Assembly (NCBI GenBank): GCA_020638695.1
Contig: JACKIB010000023.1
Coordinates: forward strand, 24,228 to 88,227
Origin: Planctomycetota bacterium
Lineage (GTDB): Bacteria > Planctomycetota > UBA1135 > UBA2386
Direction: 5' to 3'
DNA length: 64,000 nt
The notes beneath the pieces are model-generated. The model ran no database searches. It had not been told where the DNA came from and saw only the letters and a list, made by a program, of their open reading frames with translations. This document shows positions 9,498 through 17,319 of the stretch, piece after piece (within the stretch, counting starts at the first letter, position 1; every line of letters starts with the position of its first letter). A program made the translations under genes and the position numbers.

Positions 9498-9744
9498 GCG
9501 GTCTGCGCGGTGCGGCGGGGGGTGTCGCCGTTCCGCACAGGAAGTGGGGGCGGCACGGTTCTCGCAGAGACAATGTGCCCTCCCACCGCGCCTAGCGGGG
9601 TGGGGGAGCTGCGCGGGCTGGCCCCGGTGTTGTTGCGGCCGGGGTCCAGTCCGACGCCCTTGCTGCCGGCGGTGTTCGGATTGACTTTGTCGTCCTTACA
9701 ATGCGGCTGCAACAACTACAACGCACCCCGCTCTGCACGCCGCA

Positions 9745-11289
9745 ATGGACTCCCCCCGCCTGGATTTCGACCGCCGAGGCCGCAACGGTTCAGTGTCGAG
9801 CAAACGGGCCAGCACCATTCGGAGCGGCGTGTGGTTGATCTTCTCGATCCAGCTGATCGTTCTGCTGGCCGGAGGCAGCGTGGTCTGGGCCAACCTGGCT
9901 TCGATCCGCCACGACACCCTGCGCCTCGCCGAGGAGGCGCGCGAACATCACCGGCTGCACATGATGGCGCAGACCGCGGCGCAGATGGAAGTCGCCTTCC
10001 GGATGGCTCCCGCTGGTGGCGAGATGTGGGCCCAACTCGACGATGGGTTGCGGCGGCTGCGCAGCGAAGTTCAGGTGCTGCGGGACGGTGGCGAAAAGGA
10101 CCCTTCCGAGCACGCCCACAAGCTGAAGGAGGAGCACCTGCTCGAGCGGCTGGGGCACGACCTCGAGCAGCTGGCCACGGCGGTTCAGGCTCGGGACCTG
10201 ATCGCTGGCCAGAAGCGACTCGAGTCGCTGACCCTCGCCACGTCGCACTTGCTCGACGAGACGGAGGGCGAGTTTCACGAGTCCAGTCGGGACATCCGGA
10301 ACCGTGGCGAACGGTCGCACGGCATGTTGTTGGCCGTGGCGGTGGGGGCTTGTCTGATCCTCCTGCTGTTCTTCTGGTTCCTGCGCCAGCGACTGGTGCG
10401 CCCACTGCTGGAGCTCGCCAGCGCGGCGCAGAGGTTCGGGCAGGGCGAGTTACGGCATCGCGTCGAGACCTCCTCGCCCGACGAGATAGGCGACGTGGCG
10501 CGAGCGTTCAACGAGATGGCGGCGAAGCTCGCGCGTGACCAAGCGTCGCTCGAGCACGAAGTGCGGGATCGCACCGAGGAGCTGGTGCGGGCGCGGCGTC
10601 TTGCCGATGTCGGCGTGGTGGCCGCGAGCATCGCGCACGAGATCAACAACCCGTTGGCCTCGATCGCTTCTTGCGCGGAGGCGCTGCAGCGGCGGATGGA
10701 CGAGAACGCGCTGGATGCCGACGAGCAGCGTGCGTACTTGGCGATCATCGCCAAGGAGGCGTACCGCGCCCGCGACATCACCCGGGGCCTGGTCTCGGCG
10801 GCGCGCGACGAACGCAGCCAGGTCGAGCTGGTGCGTGTGCTCGACGTGGTGCGCGACGTGGTCATGCTCGAACAGCACGTCTTGGTCGAGCGTGGGATCG
10901 AGATCGGCCTCACGCTCGACGACCAGGCCGACTCGCTCTGCGTGATGGCGTGCGCAGCGGAGCTCAAGCAGCTCCTGCTGAACTTGGTGCAGAACGCGCG
11001 GGATGCGATTCAACGCGGGCCGGGGCGGATCGATGTGCGGCTGTGCCGGCGCAAAGACCAGCTCGCGTTGGTGGTCGAAGACGACGGGCCGGGGGTCGAC
11101 GCTGCGGCGGCGCAGCGCGTGTTCGATCTGTTCTTCACGACCAAGCCGCACGGTGGAGGGTTCGGGTTGGCGACTTCGAAGCGGATCGTGGAGCGCTACG
11201 GCGGGCAGATCACGGTCGACGCGGCGCCGACTGGTGGGGCCTGTTTCACCGTGACTCTGCCGCTTGCCCTGGAGGAGGCGCGCTCGTGA
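9745..11289 (+). CDS. Sensor histidine kinase, HAMP-HisKA-HATPase (NtrB-like partner)
   Basis: 514 residues. Two membrane helices (about 29-50 and 195-213) flank a helical, charged extracytoplasmic sensor of about 140 residues. A HAMP domain follows, then the H-box SIAHEINNPLAS with the phospho-acceptor His298. The catalytic domain has an N-box NLVQNARDAI, a G1 box VEDDGPGV and a G2 box GGGFGLAT, so it looks active. It overlaps the downstream regulator by GTGA, so the two are a cognate pair. The four-helix-type sensor gives no clue to the ligand. Confidence 0.92.
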   Translation: MDSPRLDFDRRGRNGSVSSKRASTIRSGVWLIFSIQLIVLLAGGSVVWANLASIRHDTLRLAEEAREHHRLHMMAQTAAQMEVAFRMAPAGGEMWAQLDDGLRRLRSEVQVLRDGGEKDPSEHAHKLKEEHLLERLGHDLEQLATAVQARDLIAGQKRLESLTLATSHLLDETEGEFHESSRDIRNRGERSHGMLLAVAVGACLILLLFFWFLRQRLVRPLLELASAAQRFGQGELRHRVETSSPDEIGDVARAFNEMAAKLARDQASLEHEVRDRTEELVRARRLADVGVVAASIAHEINNPLASIASCAEALQRRMDENALDADEQRAYLAIIAKEAYRARDITRGLVSAARDERSQVELVRVLDVVRDVVMLEQHVLVERGIEIGLTLDDQADSLCVMACAAELKQLLLNLVQNARDAIQRGPGRIDVRLCRRKDQLALVVEDDGPGVDAAAAQRVFDLFFTTKPHGGGFGLATSKRIVERYGGQITVDAAPTGGACFTVTLPLALEEARS

Positions 11290-12662
11290 AGTCCCGTCGT
11301 ATCGTCATCGTGGAGGACGACGAGTCGTTCGCCACCGTGATCAGCCGCGAGCTGGAGCGCGGTGGCTGGCGGGTCAGGGTGTTCGCCGACGTGACCGGTG
11401 TCTGCGACGCGGTGCACGAGTTCATCCCCAACGTGATGTTGCTCGACCTGCGGCTCGCGCAGTCCTCCGGCTTGGGTCTGCTCCGCGAACTCCGCATGCA
11501 GGACGCCGATGTGCAGGTGGTCGTGCTCACCGCTCACGGGGCGGTTCCTGACGTCGTCGAAGCGATGCGACTCGGGGCGTACGACTTCCTCACCAAGCCG
11601 GTGCAGCTCGACATCCTCGAGCAGACCCTGGCCCGCGCGGTGGAGAAGAACGAGCTGCTGGTGGAGAATCGTCGCTTGCGACGCGAAGTCCGCGGGGTGA
11701 CCCGGCTGGATTCGCTGTTCGGCGAGAGCCCGGCGATGGTGGAGTTGCGCCAGACGGTGCTCCGCGTGGCACAAGCCGCCAGCCACGTGCTGATCCTCGG
11801 GGAGAACGGAACCGGGAAGGAGCTCGTGGCGCGGTGCCTTCACGGCGAGAGCCGTCGAGTGGACAGTCCGTTCGTAGCGGTCAACTGCGGGGCGATCCCC
11901 ACCGAGCTGGTCGAGAGCGAGCTGTTCGGGCACGAGGCGGGGGCGTTCACCGGAGCCAACCGCCGTCACCGCGGGTTGTTCGAGTCGGCGCACGGTGGCA
12001 CGCTGTTCCTCGACGAGATCGGTGAACTCCCGTTGCACCTGCAGCCGGCACTGCTGCGCGCGGTGCAGAGTGGCGAAGTGCGTCGGGTCGGTGGTCGGGA
12101 AATGGAGCTGTTCGACGTGCGGGTGCTCGCCGCCACCAACCGTGACTTGGCCGATGCCGTTGCCTGTGGACAGTTCCGGGAGGATCTCTTCTACCGGCTT
12201 TCCGCGCTGCAAGTCGACGTGCCGCCGCTGCGCGACCGCGAAGAGGACGTCGTGTTGTTGGCCCGTCGCTTGCTCGCCGAATACTGCGCCGAGCACGGGC
12301 GCAACCTGCACTTTGCGGATGCCGCACTCCTGCGGTTGCGCTCCCATGACTGGCCAGGCAACGTCCGGGAGCTACAGAACGTGATCACCCGCGTCGGGGT
12401 ACTCGCCAACGGCCCCGAGGTCGGTATCGAAGACCTGGACGAGCTGGTGTTCGCGCGGCAGCAGGCCAAGGCCGTGGGGTTGCCGACCCTGTTGCTGGAC
12501 GACTTGGAGCGGCTCGCCATCACCGAAGCCTTGGAACGCTGCGGTGGCGACAAGAAGCATGCCGCCAGGCAGCTCGGGATCGCCCTGAAGACTCTCTACA
12601 ACAAGCTCGCCCGCTACGACCTCCGCGACCGCTACGTCACGACCCGTCAAACGCGAACCTGA
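11286..12662 (+). CDS. Sigma-54-dependent response regulator (NtrC family)
   Basis: 458 residues with a GTG start at 11286 preceded by GGAGGAGG; the in-frame extension upstream lies inside the kinase gene and is rejected. The receiver domain is residues 1-120 with phospho-acceptor Asp54. The AAA+ domain has Walker A GENGTGKE, the sigma-54 contact loop GAFTGA, and Walker B GGTLFLDEIGEL. A Fis-type helix-turn-helix (AARQLGIALKTLYNKL) ends the protein. It should activate RNA polymerase-sigma-54 promoters when phosphorylated by the kinase encoded just upstream. Confidence 0.95.
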   Translation: MKSRRIVIVEDDESFATVISRELERGGWRVRVFADVTGVCDAVHEFIPNVMLLDLRLAQSSGLGLLRELRMQDADVQVVVLTAHGAVPDVVEAMRLGAYDFLTKPVQLDILEQTLARAVEKNELLVENRRLRREVRGVTRLDSLFGESPAMVELRQTVLRVAQAASHVLILGENGTGKELVARCLHGESRRVDSPFVAVNCGAIPTELVESELFGHEAGAFTGANRRHRGLFESAHGGTLFLDEIGELPLHLQPALLRAVQSGEVRRVGGREMELFDVRVLAATNRDLADAVACGQFREDLFYRLSALQVDVPPLRDREEDVVLLARRLLAEYCAEHGRNLHFADAALLRLRSHDWPGNVRELQNVITRVGVLANGPEVGIEDLDELVFARQQAKAVGLPTLLLDDLERLAITEALERCGGDKKHAARQLGIALKTLYNKLARYDLRDRYVTTRQTRT

Positions 12663-12706
12663 CGTCAGCTTTCGTTTGGCACCGGGTTTGCAGGCTGCAC
12701 CGCACC

Positions 12707-15388
12707 ATGCCTCGACCGACGCCGATCGACCTCGACACACTGCTGGCGGAGGCGGACTGGCTACGCGCCCAGATCCACCGCGTGCTCGACGACCCTCATG
12801 CCACCGAGGACGTGGTTCAGGAGACTTGGCTGCGGGCGCTGCGCCAGCCGCCGCGGTGCGCCGATCAGCCGGCGGCCCTTCGCCGCTGGCTGGCCGTGGT
12901 GGCTCGCCACCTCGCGTTGCGCTGGAGTTCGCGGGAACGGTCCCGTCAGGAACGCGAGCAGGAAGTCGCCCTGCTGTTCGGGGCTTCGGACGAGAACGGC
13001 GAAGCGGAGCGGCGGCAGATGCACGCGATGCTCGGTCAACAAGTGCTGGCGTTGGCCGAGCCGTACCGAACTGCGGTGTTGCTGCGCTACTACGCCGGCA
13101 TGAGCACCAGCGCACTGGCTGACCGCCTCGACATCAGCAACGCGGCCGCGCGGCAGCGGGTCGCGCGCGGCGTCGCGGAACTGCGCCGCCGGTTGGGCGG
13201 CCCGCGCAAGCGCACGGCCGTGGTGCCGCCGCCGCTGTTCGACCCGCGTCGGACGGCTTCACCCACGTGGCCGATCGCCGGGCTGGCGGTGTGCGGGCTG
13301 GTGTTCAGCGCGGTGTGGTTGATCTGGCCGGGCGGCCAGGCTCCGGTGCCGACTGATGTGCGGATCGACAGCCCTGCTGCTGCGGTCGACGCGCCCGCCG
13401 AACGAGGGGAACCCAATGCGACCCGTACCCTGTTGGTCGAGCGCGACGCGGTGCCGATGGAAGTGCTGCGGGGTCACGTGCTCGATTCGCTGGGTCAGCC
13501 GGTTTTCGGCGCGTCGGTGACCGCGCGTCCCCCCGATCGCTCGGCGTCGAGCGTGCTGGGCGGATGGGGGCGCGATACCGACGCGGAGTGGTCGACCCGC
13601 AGCGACGCGGCGGGTGTGTTCACGTTGCGCTTGCCGCGCGGTACGTCGGTCGACCTGCGCGTGGAAGCGGCGGAGCACGCGGTGGCCTGGGTACCGGACC
13701 AACCGATGGAGAGTTCGTGCACGGTGCGGCTGGGCCCCAGTGGTCGCGTGCGCGGTGTGGTGCTCGGTGTGGCTGGTGCACCGGTCGAGGGTGCATCGCT
13801 GCGGCTCGGGCGAGTGTGGTATGCCAGTGGCGTGTTCCGCGAGATCGCACGATCGCGCACCGGCGCCGGGGGCGCGTTCTCCTTCGGACACTTGCCGAAG
13901 GGTCGCTATCTGGTCGATGTCGCGTGCTCCGGAGCGTCCGAGAGCAGAACGGTGGTCGATCTGGATCACGGTGAGGATGCGTCGCGCACCGTCGCGCTGC
14001 AAGCCGCCCGTCGCGTGACCGGGCAGGTCGTCGATGCGCGCTCCGGCGCACCGGTCGTGAACGCCACGGTCACCGCCACGACCGGCCGATGGGCCAACGA
14101 CCCGACGAGCTCATCGGTTCCGCCGGAGGCAGTCGGGCATTCCTGGTGCGGCGCGTCGACTCGGACCGACGTGCAGGGGCAGTTCGTCACCATGGCGTCG
14201 GTCGGAATCCGGCCGGCGCGGATCGTGGTGCGCGCGCCCGGGTACGCGAGTGGTGCCGCGGTACTCGAGCAGGGGGCTGCCGAACCGCTGCGGATCGCGT
14301 TGGTACCGGGCGTCGCGGTGACCGGACGTTGCGTGTCGTCGAGCGGTTTGCCGCTGGCGGGTGTCGCGGTCTGCGCGGTGGGGCGATCCGTGGCCGGTGA
14401 ACTGGTTGCGGGCGGGTTTGCCGAGGCGAGGACCGACGCGGATGGCCGCTTCCGCCTCGAGGATCTCGACCCGGCCATTCCGCACGTCGTGCTGGCGCGA
14501 GCCCCGGGCCTCGGCGAGGTGTGGCGCGAGATCGTCTGGACTGCGGGGTCGGACGTGGGCACGCTCGAACTCGAGGCTGCCGGAAGCCTCGCCGGAGTGG
14601 TGCGCGATGCCGGAGGGAATCCGCTGCGTGGCACCTACGTGATCGCCGAGCCTGTCGGCGTCGCGCAACGTGTGGCCGCGGGTCGGCACCTGTGCCGCAC
14701 CGACTCCCAGGGTGAGTTCCGTCTGGGCGGGCTCGGTCCGGGGGGCTACCGGGTCGTGGTCCCCGGCGCAGGTGAACGGTCCGTCCCCTGCCTGGAGCCG
14801 GGCGAAGCGCGCACCGGGCTGAACCCCGTCGTCGAAGCCCTGCCGATCTCCGGCGTGGTGACCGACGAACTTGGGGTCCCGGTGGTGCACGCGGCCGTGG
14901 TGCTGCGTTCCGAGGCTCCTGGGGCGCACCGCCGGATCCTGCGCGTGACGTGCGGGAAGGGGACGTTCCACTTCCCTGCGGTGGCGCCCGGACCCTACAC
15001 AGTGAAAGTGCACCCGAACTCGCTCCACCTTCCGCACGGCGATCGGATGGTGCACTACGTGGTGCTCCACGGCATTCCCGCGGGGAGTCGACACCTGGCG
15101 GTAGCACTGCCGTCCGCGCACCGGATCACCGGAACCGTGGTGCGCAACTCCGGCGCACCGGCGCGGCGTGCAATGGTGTTCGCGCGCGATTCTAATGGGG
15201 AGGTTCTGACGTACGAGAACACCGATGAGCGTGGGGAGTTCGTGTTGCGGATGCCCCCGGGGGTGGTGGCCGACCTGTACCTCGGACCCCGCGCGCGGCA
15301 GCCGTTGCTGCGCGGGGTGCGCGCTGGCGCACCGCCGGTTCGCCTCACGGCACCGTGTGCCGGTCGCGCCGGCCGCGGTGGCCAGTAG
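12707..15388 (+). CDS. Membrane-tethered ECF sigma factor fused to carboxypeptidase-regulatory-like domains
   Basis: 893 residues. Residues 1-165 are a complete ECF sigma factor: region 2 includes DPHATEDVVQETWLRAL, and region 4 includes the helix-turn-helix MSTSALADRLDISNAAARQRV. A single membrane helix follows (about 188-207). The remaining 680 residues should be outside the cytoplasm and contain about seven modules of the type VxGxVxDxxGxPVxGAxV, which is the carboxypeptidase regulatory-like (transthyretin-like) fold. The fusion lets sensor, anti-sigma-like tether and sigma factor sit in one chain; release by proteolysis would be one way to signal (inference). It lies 44 bp after the NtrC-like gene. 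The TAG stop abuts a truncated B element. Confidence 0.85.
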   Translation: MPRPTPIDLDTLLAEADWLRAQIHRVLDDPHATEDVVQETWLRALRQPPRCADQPAALRRWLAVVARHLALRWSSRERSRQEREQEVALLFGASDENGEAERRQMHAMLGQQVLALAEPYRTAVLLRYYAGMSTSALADRLDISNAAARQRVARGVAELRRRLGGPRKRTAVVPPPLFDPRRTASPTWPIAGLAVCGLVFSAVWLIWPGGQAPVPTDVRIDSPAAAVDAPAERGEPNATRTLLVERDAVPMEVLRGHVLDSLGQPVFGASVTARPPDRSASSVLGGWGRDTDAEWSTRSDAAGVFTLRLPRGTSVDLRVEAAEHAVAWVPDQPMESSCTVRLGPSGRVRGVVLGVAGAPVEGASLRLGRVWYASGVFREIARSRTGAGGAFSFGHLPKGRYLVDVACSGASESRTVVDLDHGEDASRTVALQAARRVTGQVVDARSGAPVVNATVTATTGRWANDPTSSSVPPEAVGHSWCGASTRTDVQGQFVTMASVGIRPARIVVRAPGYASGAAVLEQGAAEPLRIALVPGVAVTGRCVSSSGLPLAGVAVCAVGRSVAGELVAGGFAEARTDADGRFRLEDLDPAIPHVVLARAPGLGEVWREIVWTAGSDVGTLELEAAGSLAGVVRDAGGNPLRGTYVIAEPVGVAQRVAAGRHLCRTDSQGEFRLGGLGPGGYRVVVPGAGERSVPCLEPGEARTGLNPVVEALPISGVVTDELGVPVVHAAVVLRSEAPGAHRRILRVTCGKGTFHFPAVAPGPYTVKVHPNSLHLPHGDRMVHYVVLHGIPAGSRHLAVALPSAHRITGTVVRNSGAPARRAMVFARDSNGEVLTYENTDERGEFVLRMPPGVVADLYLGPRARQPLLRGVRAGAPPVRLTAPCAGRAGRGGQ

Positions 15389-15454
15389 CGTTCGACGAAG
15401 CCAGCAGCGAACTTGCGCGATCGCAGCAGCTCGGTCATGAATAGTTCGGGCTAG
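15389..15454. repeat. Truncated copy of element B (one end)
   Basis: These 66 bases match the end of the full B element at 35381-35562 with two differences, including the terminal ATAGTTCGGGCTAG. The other part of B is missing; the fragment starts directly after the TAG stop of the sigma-factor gene. Its terminal CTAG is shared with the following A element, the same B-A junction found at 35559. Confidence 0.85.
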
Positions 15455-15618
15455 GAGTCTGCGCCACAGAATGACAACCCATGAGATCCGCGCCTTCCAG
15501 CACCCGTCACCACCCGAAATCCTCGCCGAATCCACCAATTCGGCTGTGTTTTCGGGCGGCGACCTGCGCCGAAATCCACGAACCTCCTGAGTCACCCTTC
15601 TGTGGCGCAGACTCCTAG
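15451..15618. mobile_element. Element A, full copy (168 bp, CTAG-bounded inverted-repeat element)
   Basis: The ends CTAGGAGTCTGCGCCACAGA and its exact reverse complement form a perfect terminal inverted repeat of at least 20 bp. In the middle, CCCGAAA/TTTCGGG and GCCGAAT/ATTCGGC form a nested stem with a 5x5 internal loop and a 6-base terminal loop (15513-15556). It differs at only two positions from the copy at 35559-35726. No coding sequence is inside. It looks like a MITE-type element; the mobilising enzyme is not in this window. Confidence 0.85.
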
Positions 15619-15672
15619 GCATTTGCGACCTTTCGCTCGCTGCCCGGTGGGCGCCGGCTAGTCTGCTCGACG

Positions 15673-16119
15673 ATGAACACGGTGGGCTTGCGATCCGCCA
15701 TCCTGGAGTCGCGGTTGGGTTCGTGCTGGAAGTGCATGAGCCTCACGGCGGTGTTGTTGGTGGCCAGCGTCGTGCTGACCGTCGAGGCGGCGAACTGGGA
15801 GGATGGCGCACCCGGCGGCGACGGGTTCTGGCTGCTGGTGGCGACCATCGCGACCGTGGTGTTCGCGCTGCTCGGCGCTGCGCACGCGGTCACGTTCGTG
15901 TTGCGGCGCACGCTGTGGCGCGAGCGGCCTGTGCGTGACGAACGGACCCAGCCACACCGTGGCCCGAAGGCGAATCACCTCCCACGCACGCCTCCCAGTC
16001 GTCGGATCGCGTCGGACGGAATGCCACGCGATCCGGAAGCGAGCCCTCACACGATCACCGTGGACGTGTCGCCGCCGCAACCCGGCCACGAACCGCGGGA
16101 ACCTGGCGCTGACCGCTGA
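15673..16119 (+). CDS. Small membrane protein with N-terminal CxxC, unknown function
   Basis: 148 residues with an ATG at 15673. Near the N-terminus is SRLGSCWKCMSLTAV, a CxxC pair leading into the first of two hydrophobic helices (about 23-39 and 52-75). The CxxC-plus-helix start is faintly reminiscent of DUF3624 proteins, but I would not assign it. The second half is a hydrophilic, proline- and arginine-rich tail that is probably disordered. Two clean membrane helices in a frame following an A element make it a plausible gene. Confidence 0.55.
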   Translation: MNTVGLRSAILESRLGSCWKCMSLTAVLLVASVVLTVEAANWEDGAPGGDGFWLLVATIATVVFALLGAAHAVTFVLRRTLWRERPVRDERTQPHRGPKANHLPRTPPSRRIASDGMPRDPEASPHTITVDVSPPQPGHEPREPGADR

Positions 16120-16123
16120 GCGG

Positions 16124-17197
16124 TCAGTTGTACCCAGTGACCAGCGCGCCGGACGAGAACGGTCCGAGGCCGGTCGTCGCCGACACCGAGGTGGCGTAGG
16201 TGTAGCGGAACGCGCCGAACGTGTTCGATGCGCTGGGCATCGCCGTCCTGCAACCGTTGCTGAGCGCGATGCCTCCGGGCGACCCGGGATCGAGCGCGAA
16301 CGCCTGGGTGTAGATCGGCACCTGGATCGCCGTGGCCAGGTACGGCAGATTCTGCAGCGCCTGCACATCGGTGCCGTGCAGACTGGCCGTGCCGAGCGGC
16401 ACCATCGCAACCGGGTTGGTGTAGAGCACTTCGCACCAGCCAGGGATCGGGAACCCGAGTTTGGACAACCCGATCGCCACCGCCACGCTCTGTAGTGCTG
16501 GGGCGTTCCCGGTCAGCAACCTCAGCCGCATCGGATGCAGCGCGTGGTTCTGGCCGAAGTTCGACATGGTGACGCGGTGCGCCATGTTGGCGGAGCGATT
16601 CGTCGCGCGGCACCCGTCCAACTCGACCGTAGCCGCGGCGGTGGCGTATGGCAGCACGGTGCCGACGCGTTCCACGACGTAGCCGGTGTTGCGCGGCGCC
16701 GTGCTGTTCTGCATGAAGATCTCCCAGACCACGTCGTCGACGGCGTTGTGGACGAACGGTGTGGTGAAGGAGATCGTCAAGTCCCACGCGAGCATCTGCG
16801 AGGGGCTCTTCGGTTGGCTCCAGTCTGGCAGTGCGACGGTGGTTTCCGGAAGCACGAGGGTCGGTGTCCCGGTGAAGTTGTTCGAGAACTGGTTGCCGAA
16901 AGTGGTACGCGAGCCGTGGCCCATGCGCAGCAAGATCGACGCCGTGCGTGATGTCGCACTCGGGTTGGCGCCCTTCACCCCCCGGCGAAACGACATGCTG
17001 GACAGCGGCGCGGGGCTTGCACCGGGCCAGGCGCGGTGCACCTCCATGTAGTGGCACGCCGCCTCGGCGTCGAACGGCAGTGCAAGACTGCCGCCGCCAT
17101 CGGTGAGGTCGAGCTCCGCCGGAAGGGTCCACGTCTGGGCGGCGGCGTGGAATGCGAGCAGCGCGGAGGCGATGCAGAGTCTGACGAGGCGAGTCAC
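16124..17197 (-). CDS. Secreted protein of unknown function
   Basis: 357 residues with a signal peptide (MTRLVRLCIASALLAFHAAAQ). The mature part is beta-rich and Trp/Thr-rich with no recognised domain. A stretch from about 235 to 325 (GLSKLGFPIPGWCEVLY... QAFALDPGSPGGIALSNG) follows the PxL...QxxxxDPxxxxxxxxSNG pattern of the shared C-terminal secreted domain, here followed by about 35 extra residues. It converges with the small membrane protein gene, with stops only 4 bp apart. Confidence 0.7.
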   Translation of the reverse strand: MTRLVRLCIASALLAFHAAAQTWTLPAELDLTDGGGSLALPFDAEAACHYMEVHRAWPGASPAPLSSMSFRRGVKGANPSATSRTASILLRMGHGSRTTFGNQFSNNFTGTPTLVLPETTVALPDWSQPKSPSQMLAWDLTISFTTPFVHNAVDDVVWEIFMQNSTAPRNTGYVVERVGTVLPYATAAATVELDGCRATNRSANMAHRVTMSNFGQNHALHPMRLRLLTGNAPALQSVAVAIGLSKLGFPIPGWCEVLYTNPVAMVPLGTASLHGTDVQALQNLPYLATAIQVPIYTQAFALDPGSPGGIALSNGCRTAMPSASNTFGAFRYTYATSVSATTGLGPFSSGALVTGYN

Positions 17198-17249
17198 GGG
17201 TTGCGCGCGGTGCGCGTATCAGTCTACCGCACCAGAGGTCCGTTGGCAT

Positions 17250-17276
17250 GGCGCAGTCTCGGCGCGAGACTGCGCC
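17250..17276 (-). terminator. Perfect 12-bp hairpin between two minus-strand genes
   Basis: GGCGCAGTCTCG and CGAGACTGCGCC pair perfectly around a 3-base loop. It lies 44 bases beyond the stop of the BNR-propeller gene and ahead of the next minus-strand gene, so it probably separates the two transcripts. No U-tract is seen. Confidence 0.5.
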
Positions 17277-17319
17277 GCAAGCTGCAGGCGTGCTCCCACC
17301 GCGGCGGTGCGGCGAGTGA

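Noticed and set aside
9681..9704. TTGACT followed by TACAAT upstream of the histidine kinase
   Set aside because: The hexamers look like sigma-70 boxes but are only about 10 bases apart, too close for a functional promoter.
10671..11285. N-terminal extension of the NtrC-like regulator
   Set aside because: It lies entirely inside the histidine kinase gene in another frame; the GTG at 11286 has an SD and begins a normal receiver domain.
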